From: an uncultured Verrucomicrobiota bacterium
Lineage (GTDB): Bacteria > Verrucomicrobiota > Kiritimatiellia > RFP12 > UBA1067
Reading direction: 5' to 3'
Assembly (NCBI GenBank): GCA_945613785.1
Contig: CALZAJ010000036.1
Coordinates: forward strand, 1 to 10,832
Length of the DNA stretch: 10,832 nt
A program made the position numbers and the translations under genes. The notes under the pieces were generated by a model, which made no database searches, was not told the DNA's origin, and saw only the letters and a list, made by a program, of their open reading frames with translations. Below, piece after piece: positions 1 to 6,516 of this stretch (positions within the stretch are counted from its first letter, which is position 1; every line of letters starts with the position of its first letter).

Positions 1-20
1 TTAGGATTAAAGTCTGCGAG

Positions 21-1088
21 TTAGTCCAATTCGGCGAGGATTGTATCGCAGACCTCGGTCCCTCGTTCTGTCAGCCGGTAAGTGGGGCCAAGGGAGGCGT
101 TCGCGTTGATTTTGGTCAACAGGCCTTCGGAGGCGAAGCGGTCGAGGATGGGGAGCCAGTCGGGATGTCCGAAGGGGTTGAGTCCTTCACGTGTGCGAAG
201 AGAGAAGATTCTTCGTTCAACTTCGTCCTTTCCCGCTGATAAAGTCTCAACCTCAGGGGTCTGTCCCCCGAAGTTCCGGGTGCGCGTGAGTCCGATGCGT
301 CCGCAGGCGCCGTCTCCGAGTCCGAGGTAGTCCTCGCCGCGCCAGGTCGCGAGATTGTGACGACATTCGTAGCCCGGCACGGCATAGTTGGAGATCTCGT
401 AGCGCTCGAGTCCGATGTCTTTCATGAACCGTGCGATGACGGCGAGTCGATTGAGGACCGTATCGTCGTCTGGAAGCGCTGTTTTCGTCCGCTTGATTTG
501 GTGGGCGAGGATCGACCCCTCTTCGAGAATGAGCGAGTAGACGGAGCAGTGCTTCAGTCCCCATTTGGCGAGGCGGGCGTGACGTGGCGTCAGGGCGGAC
601 GTCTCGCCCGGGTAGCCGACGATCAGGTCGATGCCGGCGTTTTCGAAGTGCTCTTTGATGCGGGCAAAGGCCTTCTCGGCTTCGGCGAAGGTATAGCCGC
701 GACCCATGAGGCGGAGGATGTCGTCGTCGAGCGACTGCACGCCCATGGAGATGCGATTGACGCCGATGTCCTTGAGCTCCTGCAGCTTCTCGTGCGTGAC
801 GTCGAGCGGATTCAGCTCGACGGTGAATTCCGTATCTTCGGTGCGGAGGGGCTCGAGGATTGCGCCGAACGGCGTGAGGTCGCAGAGTCCCGGAGAGCCG
901 CCGCCGAAGTAAATCGTCTTGAAGGGCGCCGCGCCTTCGGTTGCGACAATCCGTTGCGCCAGTTGTTGCGCATAGGCGTCGCGATCGGCTTGGGAGACGC
1001 CGGCGCGGGAGTGAAGAACGCAATACGTGCACTTCCGCCGACAGAAGGGGAAGTGCACGTAGAGGTTGTTTGGCGTTTCGTCAGCCAA
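21..1088 (-). CDS. hemW: HemW-like radical SAM protein (coproporphyrinogen oxidase-like heme chaperone)
   Basis: Cytoplasmic radical-SAM protein of the HemN/HemW family, 355 residues, close to the usual 370-380 of HemW. The 4Fe-4S cluster motif CX3CX2C is at C16, C20 and C23 (CRRKCTYC). A fourth cysteine two residues on, typical of true HemN, is absent (CVLHS), which favours HemW. Other family signatures are GGGSPG, GVQSLDDDILRLMGR, IDLIVGYPGE and YEISNYAVPGYECRHN. HNLATW at H244-W249 corresponds to the HNxxYW motif tied to heme binding in HemW, with a changed fifth position. Known HemW proteins bind heme and pass it to hemoproteins and lack oxidase activity; that role here is inferred. The start is a TTG whose first 8 bases overlap the end of metK (TTGGCTGA), so the two genes are probably co-transcribed and translationally coupled. 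No Shine-Dalgarno site is visible. A later start would encroach on the conserved YVHFPFC segment. Confidence 0.88.
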   Translation of the reverse strand: MADETPNNLYVHFPFCRRKCTYCVLHSRAGVSQADRDAYAQQLAQRIVATEGAAPFKTIYFGGGSPGLCDLTPFGAILEPLRTEDTEFTVELNPLDVTHEKLQELKDIGVNRISMGVQSLDDDILRLMGRGYTFAEAEKAFARIKEHFENAGIDLIVGYPGETSALTPRHARLAKWGLKHCSVYSLILEEGSILAHQIKRTKTALPDDDTVLNRLAVIARFMKDIGLERYEISNYAVPGYECRHNLATWRGEDYLGLGDGACGRIGLTRTRNFGGQTPEVETLSAGKDEVERRIFSLRTREGLNPFGHPDWLPILDRFASEGLLTKINANASLGPTYRLTERGTEVCDTILAELD

Positions 1089-2274
1089 GCTTGAAGAACT
1101 TCTTGAGGTCCTTCACGCGGTTGACCTTCTCCCACGGGAATTCGGGACGCCCGAAGTGTCCGTAAGCCGCGGTGTCCTCGTACTTCCAGCCCTTGGGCGT
1201 GAGGAGCTTGAGGTCTTCGATGAGCGCATAAGGACGGAAGTCGAAGATCTTGCCCGAGATGAGCATCTTCTCGAGTTGCTCGTTGGTGACGCCATGGGCG
1301 GTGCCGTAGGTCTTCACGCAGAAGCTCACCGGCTTGTCGACGCCGATTGCGTAGGCGACCTGGATCTGGCAACGGTCGGCGAGACCGGCGGCGACGATGT
1401 TCTTCGCCGCATAGCGCGCGTAGTAGGCCGCGGAGCGGTCGACCTTCGACGGATCCTTGCCCGAGAACGCGCCGCCGCCGTGGGCGGCCATGCCGCCGTA
1501 GGTGTCGACGATGATCTTACGGCCCGTGAGACCGGAGTCGCCGCAAGGACCTCCGACGACGAACTTGCCCGTCGGGTTGATGTAGAACTTCGTGTCGGAC
1601 TTGAGAAGCCCGGTCGTCGCGAGATAGTCCTTCGCGATGTCCTCGATCAGCTTGTAGTTCGCCTTGGTGGCTCCCGCTTCAGTGGTCTGATGGGAGATGA
1701 CGACGGTATCGATGGCGACGGGCTTGCCGTCTTCATAGACGACCGAGAGCTGGCTCTTCGAGTCGGGACGGAGCCACGGGAGCTTTCCGCTGTGGCGAAG
1801 TTCGGCGAAGCGCTTCAGGAGCTCGTGCGAATAGACGATTGGCGCGGGCATCAGCGAAGGGGTCTCGTTCGTCGCGTAGCCGAACATCATGCCCTGGTCG
1901 CCCGCGCCCTGCTTCTGCTTCGTCTTGCGGTTGACGCCCCGGGCGATGTCGGGGGACTGCCCGTGGAGATAGTTGAGATACCGGAAGTCCTTGGCGTCGA
2001 AATGTTCGCCGGGCTGGTCGTAGCCGATCTTCTTGCAGACGCGGCGGGCGATCTTCTCGGTGTCGATCTTCTTCTCGAAATCCTTGCAGGTGATTTCGCC
2101 GACGTTGATGACGACATCGGGGCCGACGGTCGTTTCGCAGGCGACGTGGGCGTTCTTGTCGGCCTTCAGGCAGGCGTCGAGGACGGCATCGGAGATCTGG
2201 TCGGCCACCTTGTCGGGATGTCCTTCCGAAACGGACTCCGACGTAAAGACGTGGCAGTGGTTCTTTTTGGTCAT
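1081..2274 (-). CDS. metK: S-adenosylmethionine synthetase
   Basis: Makes S-adenosylmethionine from methionine and ATP in the cytoplasm; normally a tetramer. The protein is 397 residues from the chosen start, slightly longer than the E. coli enzyme. Visible signatures are FTSESVSEGHPDKVADQISD near the N-terminus (GHPDK at 18-22), GDQGMMFGYA, and the loop GGGAFSGKD at 266-274 followed by PSKVDRSAAYYARY. Two in-frame ATGs lie two codons apart, at 2280 and 2274. An AGGGA at 2281-2285 touches the first but sits 6 bases from the second, so 2274 is the better start; starting at 2280 would add Met-Lys. The gene is first in a metK-hemW operon and is transcribed divergently from rsfS. Its leader of about 75 bases contains a long hairpin described separately. 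All hallmark motifs are intact, so the identification is very secure. Confidence 0.97.
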   Translation of the reverse strand: MTKKNHCHVFTSESVSEGHPDKVADQISDAVLDACLKADKNAHVACETTVGPDVVINVGEITCKDFEKKIDTEKIARRVCKKIGYDQPGEHFDAKDFRYLNYLHGQSPDIARGVNRKTKQKQGAGDQGMMFGYATNETPSLMPAPIVYSHELLKRFAELRHSGKLPWLRPDSKSQLSVVYEDGKPVAIDTVVISHQTTEAGATKANYKLIEDIAKDYLATTGLLKSDTKFYINPTGKFVVGGPCGDSGLTGRKIIVDTYGGMAAHGGGAFSGKDPSKVDRSAAYYARYAAKNIVAAGLADRCQIQVAYAIGVDKPVSFCVKTYGTAHGVTNEQLEKMLISGKIFDFRPYALIEDLKLLTPKGWKYEDTAAYGHFGRPEFPWEKVNRVKDLKKFFKLG

Positions 2275-2280
2275 TTTCAT

Positions 2281-2285
2281 TCCCT
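2281..2285 (-). promoter_or_regulatory. Shine-Dalgarno site deciding the metK start
   Basis: Read on the minus strand, AGGGA lies directly against the ATG at 2280 but 6 bases before the ATG at 2274. The second spacing is normal for ribosome binding, so this site supports starting MetK at MTKKN rather than MKMTKKN. Confidence 0.6.
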
Positions 2286-2295
2286 GTAGACGTTG

Positions 2296-2343
2296 TCAGC
2301 TTGTGTCACACCCGCGGCAACTGCGCTGCGGGTCACAGACTGA
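2296..2343 (-). promoter_or_regulatory. Structured hairpin in the metK 5' leader
   Basis: Read as metK leader RNA, this segment can fold almost end to end. The outer helix is UCAGUCUGUG against CACAAGCUGA, with one G-U wobble and one C-A mismatch. A one-sided GUGA bulge follows, then six pairs ACCCGC/GCGGGU, an A-C mismatch, and three pairs GCG/UGC closing a CAGU loop. The helix ends about 20 bases before the start codon, leaving the AGGGA site single-stranded in this fold. I cannot match it to SAM-I, SAM-II, SAM-III or SAH riboswitch consensus sequences as I know them. It could be a transcript-stabilising hairpin, an attenuator or a regulatory RNA. The pairing is seen directly; the function is unknown. 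Confidence 0.5.
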
Positions 2344-2357
2344 AATGAGTGCTGCAT

Positions 2358-2366
2358 ATTATACCA
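2358..2366 (-). promoter_or_regulatory. metK promoter, extended -10
   Basis: The minus strand reads TGGTATAAT, a perfect TATAAT at 2363-2358 with the TGn extension. No -35 match appears 16-18 bases upstream, as is common for extended -10 promoters. The predicted start is near 2351, giving a leader of about 75 bases to the ATG at 2274. Confidence 0.7.
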
Positions 2367-2370
2367 TCTT

Positions 2371-2382
2371 TTGTGGTATAAT
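2371..2382 (+). promoter_or_regulatory. rsfS promoter, extended -10 of a leaderless transcript
   Basis: TTGTGGTATAAT contains a perfect TATAAT at 2377-2382 with the TGn extension. The ATG at 2392 begins 10 bases after the last T, where transcription itself is expected to start, so the leader would be 0-3 bases with no room for a ribosome-binding site. The same 12 bases occur before dapA at 7906-7917. No -35 box is visible. Confidence 0.72.
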
Positions 2383-2391
2383 GTGTGTGTT

Positions 2392-2712
2392 ATGACAGTA
2401 GAAGAACAGGTTAAACTCATCGCCCAGGCGCTTGAGGATCGTAAGGGGACCGACATCAAGTCCTATGATATGCGCGGCAAGAGCGCGTTGGCGGACTTCT
2501 TCGTCGTCGCCACAGGTGCGGCCGCGCCGCATCTGAAGGCCCTGATTGCCGAGACGCAGGCCGTGATGAAGCAGAATGGCGTGAGCTCCTACCGCACGTC
2601 GGGTGACCCCGAGAGCGGCTGGATTGTCGTTGACTATGTCGACGTCATCGTTCATGTCTTCTCGCCCGAGGCCCGCGCCTATTACGCGCTCGAGAAGCTC
2701 TGGACGAAATAA
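2392..2712 (+). CDS. rsfS: Ribosome silencing factor RsfS
   Basis: Small cytoplasmic protein of the RsfS/Iojap (DUF143) family, 106 residues, matching the usual size of about 105. Family members bind ribosomal protein uL14 on the large subunit and block subunit joining when nutrients are short. Visible signatures are the ALEDRKGTDIKSYDMRGKS region, ADFFVVATG, and the C-terminal GWIVVDYVDVIVHVF and YYALEKLW. The frame is open upstream to a TTG at 2371, but that codon is inside the promoter -10 block and would add seven residues foreign to the family, so the ATG at 2392 is preferred. The gene is divergent from metK and appears to be translated from a leaderless mRNA. It is often found beside nadD or rlmH; neither is present here. 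Confidence 0.93.
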   Translation: MTVEEQVKLIAQALEDRKGTDIKSYDMRGKSALADFFVVATGAAAPHLKALIAETQAVMKQNGVSSYRTSGDPESGWIVVDYVDVIVHVFSPEARAYYALEKLWTK

Positions 2713-2758
2713 TCGCTCCGTCTCATGTGGTCCCGCGAACGGATTTCGGTCTGCGGCC

Positions 2759-2787
2759 TTGCGAAGGGGCCGTCAAAAGAGTATACT
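2759..2787 (+). promoter_or_regulatory. Candidate serC promoter
   Basis: TTGCGA at 2759-2764 and TATACT at 2782-2787 are separated by 17 bases, a good housekeeping-sigma arrangement. The predicted start near 2794 gives a leader of about 80 bases. A similar pair, TTGCGG with TATACT at 18 bases, lies before the FadL-type gene at the right end. This is consensus matching only. Confidence 0.5.
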
Positions 2788-2860
2788 TTATGACCAATCG
2801 CCTGACCGATAATCTCTGATGGCGATCGCTCTAAACGATAAACTCTACATCTATCAGTTG

Positions 2861-2865
2861 AAAGG
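2861..2865 (+). promoter_or_regulatory. Shine-Dalgarno site of serC
   Basis: AAAGG lies 8 bases before the serC ATG. It stands out because rsfS, dapA, ispF and the permease gene have no recognisable site. Confidence 0.5.
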
Positions 2866-2873
2866 TTCACAAA

Positions 2874-3965
2874 ATGTCGCGTGCATATAACTTCTCGGCG
2901 GGTCCCGCTACGCTTCCTCTCGAGGTCCTGCAGCAGATCCAGAACGATCTCGTCGATTACAAGGGAACCGGCATGTCCGTGATGGAGATGTCCCACCGCG
3001 GCAAGGATTATCCGACGATTCACGCCGAGGCGAAGGCCACTTTCAAGGAACTCTGCGGCATTGGCGATGACTACGAGGTCGTCTTCATCCAGGGTGGCGG
3101 CAGCCAGCAGTTCGCGATGATCCCGATGAACTTCCTCGGCGCGGGACAGGTCGCCGACTACGCGAACCAGGGCACCTGGTCGGGCAAGGCCCTCAAGGAG
3201 GCCCAGCTGATCGCCTCCCTCCGTGGCGCGACGGTCAACACGATTGCCAACTGCGCGAAGGACATCCCCACCCGCATGCCGCGCGAGGACGAGTGGAAGT
3301 TCTCCGACAACGCCGCCTACACGCATATCTGCACCAACGAGACGATTTCGGGCGCCCAGCTCAAGAAGATCCCGCAGGTGAAGGGGCCGCTGATCGCCGA
3401 CATGTCCTCCGACATCCTCGGCATTGACCGTGACTTCAACAAGTTCGACATGTTCTACGCCGGCGCGCAGAAGAACCTCGGTCCCGCCGGCATGGCGGTC
3501 GTCGCGATCAAGAAGGAACTCGCTGCGAAGGGCGCGGCCCAGATCCCGACGATGTTCAAGTACTCGACCCACGTCGACAACGACTCGCTCTACAACACCC
3601 CGCCGACTTTCGCGATCTACGTGTTCGGCGAAGTGATGAAGTGGGTCAAGAAGATGGGCAAGGCGAACCTCTTCGCGCTCAACGACGCCAAGGCCAAGAA
3701 GATCTACGACGTCATCGACTCGACCGAGTTCTACAAGGGGACGGCGCTCCCCGAGTTCCGCTCGAACATGAACGTCACCTTCCGCCTCGGTTCCGAGGAG
3801 CTCGAGAAGAAGTTCGTCGACGAAGCCAAGAAGCTCGGCATGAGCTCGCTCAAGGGGCACCGCTCCGTCGGCGGCATCCGCGCCACGATCTATAACGCGT
3901 TCCCGATGGAAGGCGTCGACGCGCTCGTCCAGTTCATGAAGGACTTCGAGAAGGCCAACGGCTAA
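2874..3965 (+). CDS. serC: Phosphoserine aminotransferase
   Basis: Cytoplasmic PLP enzyme converting 3-phosphohydroxypyruvate and glutamate to phosphoserine and 2-oxoglutarate, the second step of serine biosynthesis; in some bacteria it also serves pyridoxal phosphate synthesis. The protein is 363 residues, normal for the family. It opens with the hallmark YNFSAGPATLP, has the GTGMSVMEMSHRGKDY segment, the cofactor-loop FIQGGGSQQFAMIPMNF, and the Schiff-base lysine K200 in YAGAQKNLGPAG. The C-terminus carries LKGHRSVGGIRATIYNA. All hallmarks are intact. Codon use is strongly biased to C and G third bases, suggesting high expression. A candidate promoter and an AAAGG site precede it. The GH78 gene begins 7 bases after its stop with no visible terminator, so read-through into the glycan genes is likely. 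Confidence 0.97.
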   Translation: MSRAYNFSAGPATLPLEVLQQIQNDLVDYKGTGMSVMEMSHRGKDYPTIHAEAKATFKELCGIGDDYEVVFIQGGGSQQFAMIPMNFLGAGQVADYANQGTWSGKALKEAQLIASLRGATVNTIANCAKDIPTRMPREDEWKFSDNAAYTHICTNETISGAQLKKIPQVKGPLIADMSSDILGIDRDFNKFDMFYAGAQKNLGPAGMAVVAIKKELAAKGAAQIPTMFKYSTHVDNDSLYNTPPTFAIYVFGEVMKWVKKMGKANLFALNDAKAKKIYDVIDSTEFYKGTALPEFRSNMNVTFRLGSEELEKKFVDEAKKLGMSSLKGHRSVGGIRATIYNAFPMEGVDALVQFMKDFEKANG

Positions 3966-3972
3966 CGACCCT

Positions 3973-6516
3973 ATGACGACAGCGGAACTCTTCGCTGGAA
4001 CAGCCCTCGCGATTTTCGCGGGCGGCTGTTTTTCGGTTTCAGAGAAACAGGGTGTTTCATTCGCCGCCTATCAGACGCTGGTCGGCCACAGGGTCGACTG
4101 GAAGGGGGCGTCGTGGATTTCCGCCGCCGACGCGCGGGAGGCTACCGACGAAGAGAAGAAGGCTCAGCAAGCCCCTGAGGGCACGAGCGCCTTCTATCGC
4201 GAAATCGTCAATGCGAAGCCCCTCAGTCGAGTCGTCGTCTCGGCGTCGGGACTGGGCGTCTTCAACGTCTACGCCAACGAGTCCCGCGTCGGCGACGAGA
4301 TCCTGAAGCCCGGCTTCACGGATGCAAAGAAGACGAAGTATTCCTTCTCCTGGGACGTGACGCCGCTGTTCAAGTCCGCAGCGGGTGCGTCCAACTTCGT
4401 TTCGGCGACCGTGTCCACGGGCTGGTGGAACGACAAGATCACGGGCTACCGCGGCAAGCGCAGCGCGCTTATCGCGCTCATCGAGCTGACGTACGAGGAC
4501 GGCACCGTCGAGCGCGTTCCGACCGACGTCTCCTGGCGCGCCGGCGTCGGCGGTCCGCTGCTTCGCGCGGGCATCTTCGACGGCGAGGTCTACGACGCGC
4601 GCTACCGCATCGACCTGTCGAAGCTCGGCCCGGCCGTCGTCAACGACGAGTTCAAGGGCGAGCTCCTGCCCCAGCGTGGCGCGTCCGTCTACCGCCGCGC
4701 CGACCTCGCGCTCCGTCCGAAGACGGCCTATGTCTGGAAGGGCGTGACGGGCGCGACGCCCGACGCCTTCGGCCGCGTCCTCAAGCTGCGCGACTACACG
4801 AACGCGTCGCTGATGGACCTCGATCCGGGCGAGACGCTGGTCGTTGACTTCGGACAGAATGCCGCGGCCGTCCCGTACTTCAAGGCGATGGCTTCCGCCG
4901 GCACCAGGATGACGATCCTTCCCGCCGAGATGCTGAACGACGGCAACGGCCAGAAGTCCCGCGGCAACGACGGTCCCGAAGGCTCGGTCTACCGCGCCAA
5001 CCTCCGCGAGATCCACCGTCACGGCGCGCAGGTCTCCTACACGTTCTCGGGCGCCGGCATCGAGTCCTACATGCCGCAGGCGACGTTCTTCGGCTACCGC
5101 TACCTGTCGATCACGGCGGACAACAAGGTCAAGTTCACGCGCCTTCAGTCCGTGCCCGTCACGTCGATCTCCCGCGAGATGGAGCGGGGCGAGATCCTCA
5201 CCGGCTGCGCTGACGTGAACCGCCTCATCCAGAACGTCCGGTGGGGGCAGTACTCTAACTACCTTTCCATCCCGACCGACTGTCCGCAGCGCAACGAGCG
5301 CCAGGGCTGGACGGCTGACACCCAGGTCTTCGCCAAGGCCGGCAGCTACAACGCCGACACCTACGACTTCTTCGTCAAGTTCATGCGCGACATGCGCGAC
5401 ACGCAGACGGCGTGCGGCAGCTACACGGGCGTCTGTCCCGCCGGCGAATACGGCGACGCGGGCGACCAGCGCTACGGTTGGGCCGACTGCGGCGTCATCG
5501 TCCCCTACGTGATGTGGCGTCAGACCGGCCGCACGGAAATGATCCGCGAGCACTGGGACTCGATGACCCGCTTCATGAACTGGCTCAAGGTCAACCGCTA
5601 CTGCCAGGAGCGTGCGCTTGAGTTCCAGTGGAACGACTGGCTCAGCTACGAGAAGTACGAAGCCTGCTCCAACGGCATCAAGGTCGACGGCAAGCTCCGT
5701 CCCGAAACGCTCGTCTACTGGAAGTACATGGGCGGCTGCTACTGGCTCATGGACGCGCGGATGATGGCCGAGATGGCCCGGGCGGTCGGCCGTGACACCG
5801 AGGCCGCGTCCTACGAGGCGATGGCGCGCGAGGCGCTCGCCTACGTCCGGAAGGACATTCTCGAGGGCGGACGCGTTCCCGCGTGCCTCCGGGACATGCA
5901 GACGCCGAACCTCTTCGCCCTCCACTGCGGCATCCTCGCGGATGCGGAGGCCGTCAAGGAGGCGAAGGCCGCGCTGCTGAAGAACATTTCTGACCACGGC
6001 AACTGCCTCCAGTCCGGCTTCCTCGGCACGTCCGTCCTGATGGATACGCTGACCTATGCCGTCGGCGAGCCCCAGGTGGCCTACACGCTGCTCCTGCAGC
6101 ACAAGAACCCGAGCTGGCTCTACTCCGTCGACCAGGGCGCGACGACGATCTGGGAGCGCTGGAACAGCTACACGAAGAAGGACGGGTTCGGCGACGTCGG
6201 CATGAACAGCTTCAACCACTACGCCTATGGCGCCGTCCTCGGCTGGCTCTATGAGACGGCCGCCGGCATTCAGCCCGGTCCGAAGGGCGGGTACGACGAG
6301 GAGTTCCGCCTCGCTCCCGTCCCCGATCCGCGTCTCGGCTTCCTCAAGGCTTCCTACCGCACCCGCAACGGCGTCATCCAGAGCGCCTGGCGCTATGCCG
6401 ACGACGGGGCTTGCGTCTGGACGTTCACCGTGCCGGCCGGCAGCCGCGCGACAGTTTGCGTCAACGGTACGACCGCCGTCTACGAGGCGGGAACCCACAC
6501 ACTGGAGGTCAAGTAA
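3973..6516 (+). CDS. GH78 family alpha-L-rhamnosidase
   Basis: Glycoside hydrolase of 847 residues expected to release terminal alpha-L-rhamnose by inversion. The N-terminal rhamnosidase beta domain includes GEVYDAR at about 204-210, typical of the family. A further beta region follows, then the alpha-barrel catalytic domain at roughly 405-770, and a C-terminal beta domain ending in VPAGSRATVCVNG. The signature TDCPQRNERQGWTAD puts the likely general acid at E442 with D449 downstream; E728 in TTIWERWNSY is the likely base. Most relatives read RDER, whereas this protein reads RNER. The N-terminus has a hydrophobic stretch and AIFAGGC, a weak lipobox-like site at C19, but no Lys or Arg before it, so export as a lipoprotein is uncertain. 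No Shine-Dalgarno site precedes the ATG. The gene sits 7 bases after serC and abuts a CE7 esterase (TAAATG), suggesting joint action on pectin-like or rhamnose-bearing glycans; the exact substrate cannot be read from sequence. Confidence 0.92.
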   Translation: MTTAELFAGTALAIFAGGCFSVSEKQGVSFAAYQTLVGHRVDWKGASWISAADAREATDEEKKAQQAPEGTSAFYREIVNAKPLSRVVVSASGLGVFNVYANESRVGDEILKPGFTDAKKTKYSFSWDVTPLFKSAAGASNFVSATVSTGWWNDKITGYRGKRSALIALIELTYEDGTVERVPTDVSWRAGVGGPLLRAGIFDGEVYDARYRIDLSKLGPAVVNDEFKGELLPQRGASVYRRADLALRPKTAYVWKGVTGATPDAFGRVLKLRDYTNASLMDLDPGETLVVDFGQNAAAVPYFKAMASAGTRMTILPAEMLNDGNGQKSRGNDGPEGSVYRANLREIHRHGAQVSYTFSGAGIESYMPQATFFGYRYLSITADNKVKFTRLQSVPVTSISREMERGEILTGCADVNRLIQNVRWGQYSNYLSIPTDCPQRNERQGWTADTQVFAKAGSYNADTYDFFVKFMRDMRDTQTACGSYTGVCPAGEYGDAGDQRYGWADCGVIVPYVMWRQTGRTEMIREHWDSMTRFMNWLKVNRYCQERALEFQWNDWLSYEKYEACSNGIKVDGKLRPETLVYWKYMGGCYWLMDARMMAEMARAVGRDTEAASYEAMAREALAYVRKDILEGGRVPACLRDMQTPNLFALHCGILADAEAVKEAKAALLKNISDHGNCLQSGFLGTSVLMDTLTYAVGEPQVAYTLLLQHKNPSWLYSVDQGATTIWERWNSYTKKDGFGDVGMNSFNHYAYGAVLGWLYETAAGIQPGPKGGYDEEFRLAPVPDPRLGFLKASYRTRNGVIQSAWRYADDGACVWTFTVPAGSRATVCVNGTTAVYEAGTHTLEVK
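6504..6508 (+). promoter_or_regulatory. Strong Shine-Dalgarno site for the CE7 esterase inside the GH78 gene
   Basis: GGAGG lies 8 bases before the ATG at 6517, within the last codons of the rhamnosidase. It is the strongest ribosome-binding site in the window and supports coupled translation of the pair from one mRNA. Confidence 0.65.

Larger units (their letters stand above)
2358..2382. repeat. Perfect 9-bp inverted repeat formed by two divergent -10 elements
   Basis: ATTATACCA (2358-2366) and TGGTATAAT (2374-2382) are perfect reverse complements separated by 7 bases. Each arm is the extended -10 element of one of the divergent genes metK and rsfS. Two polymerases could not occupy the arms at once, so the promoters should compete. 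A dimeric regulator binding this palindrome would affect both genes. Confidence 0.75.
2713..2873 (+). other. Intergenic region between rsfS and serC
   Basis: This 161-base gap holds a candidate serC promoter and a Shine-Dalgarno site, annotated separately. A short GC stem, CGGCC/GGCCG around 2754-2772, overlaps the -35 box but lacks a following T-run, so it is not a convincing terminator. No open frame with protein-like features is seen here. Confidence 0.5.

Noticed and set aside
1066..2289. A 407-codon plus-strand frame opposite metK
   Set aside because: It mirrors metK almost exactly, its composition is a low-complexity shadow, and metK motifs are unambiguous.
2371..2391. Upstream TTG start for rsfS
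   Set aside because: The codons lie within the promoter -10 element and encode seven residues not seen in the family.
2754..2780. Possible rho-independent terminator after rsfS
   Set aside because: The CGGCC/GGCCG stem is short and followed by TCAAAAG, not a T-run.
2682..3860. A 392-codon minus-strand frame opposite serC
   Set aside because: Antisense shadow of a highly biased gene; the sequence is Leu/Arg/Val/Glu-rich with no family signature.
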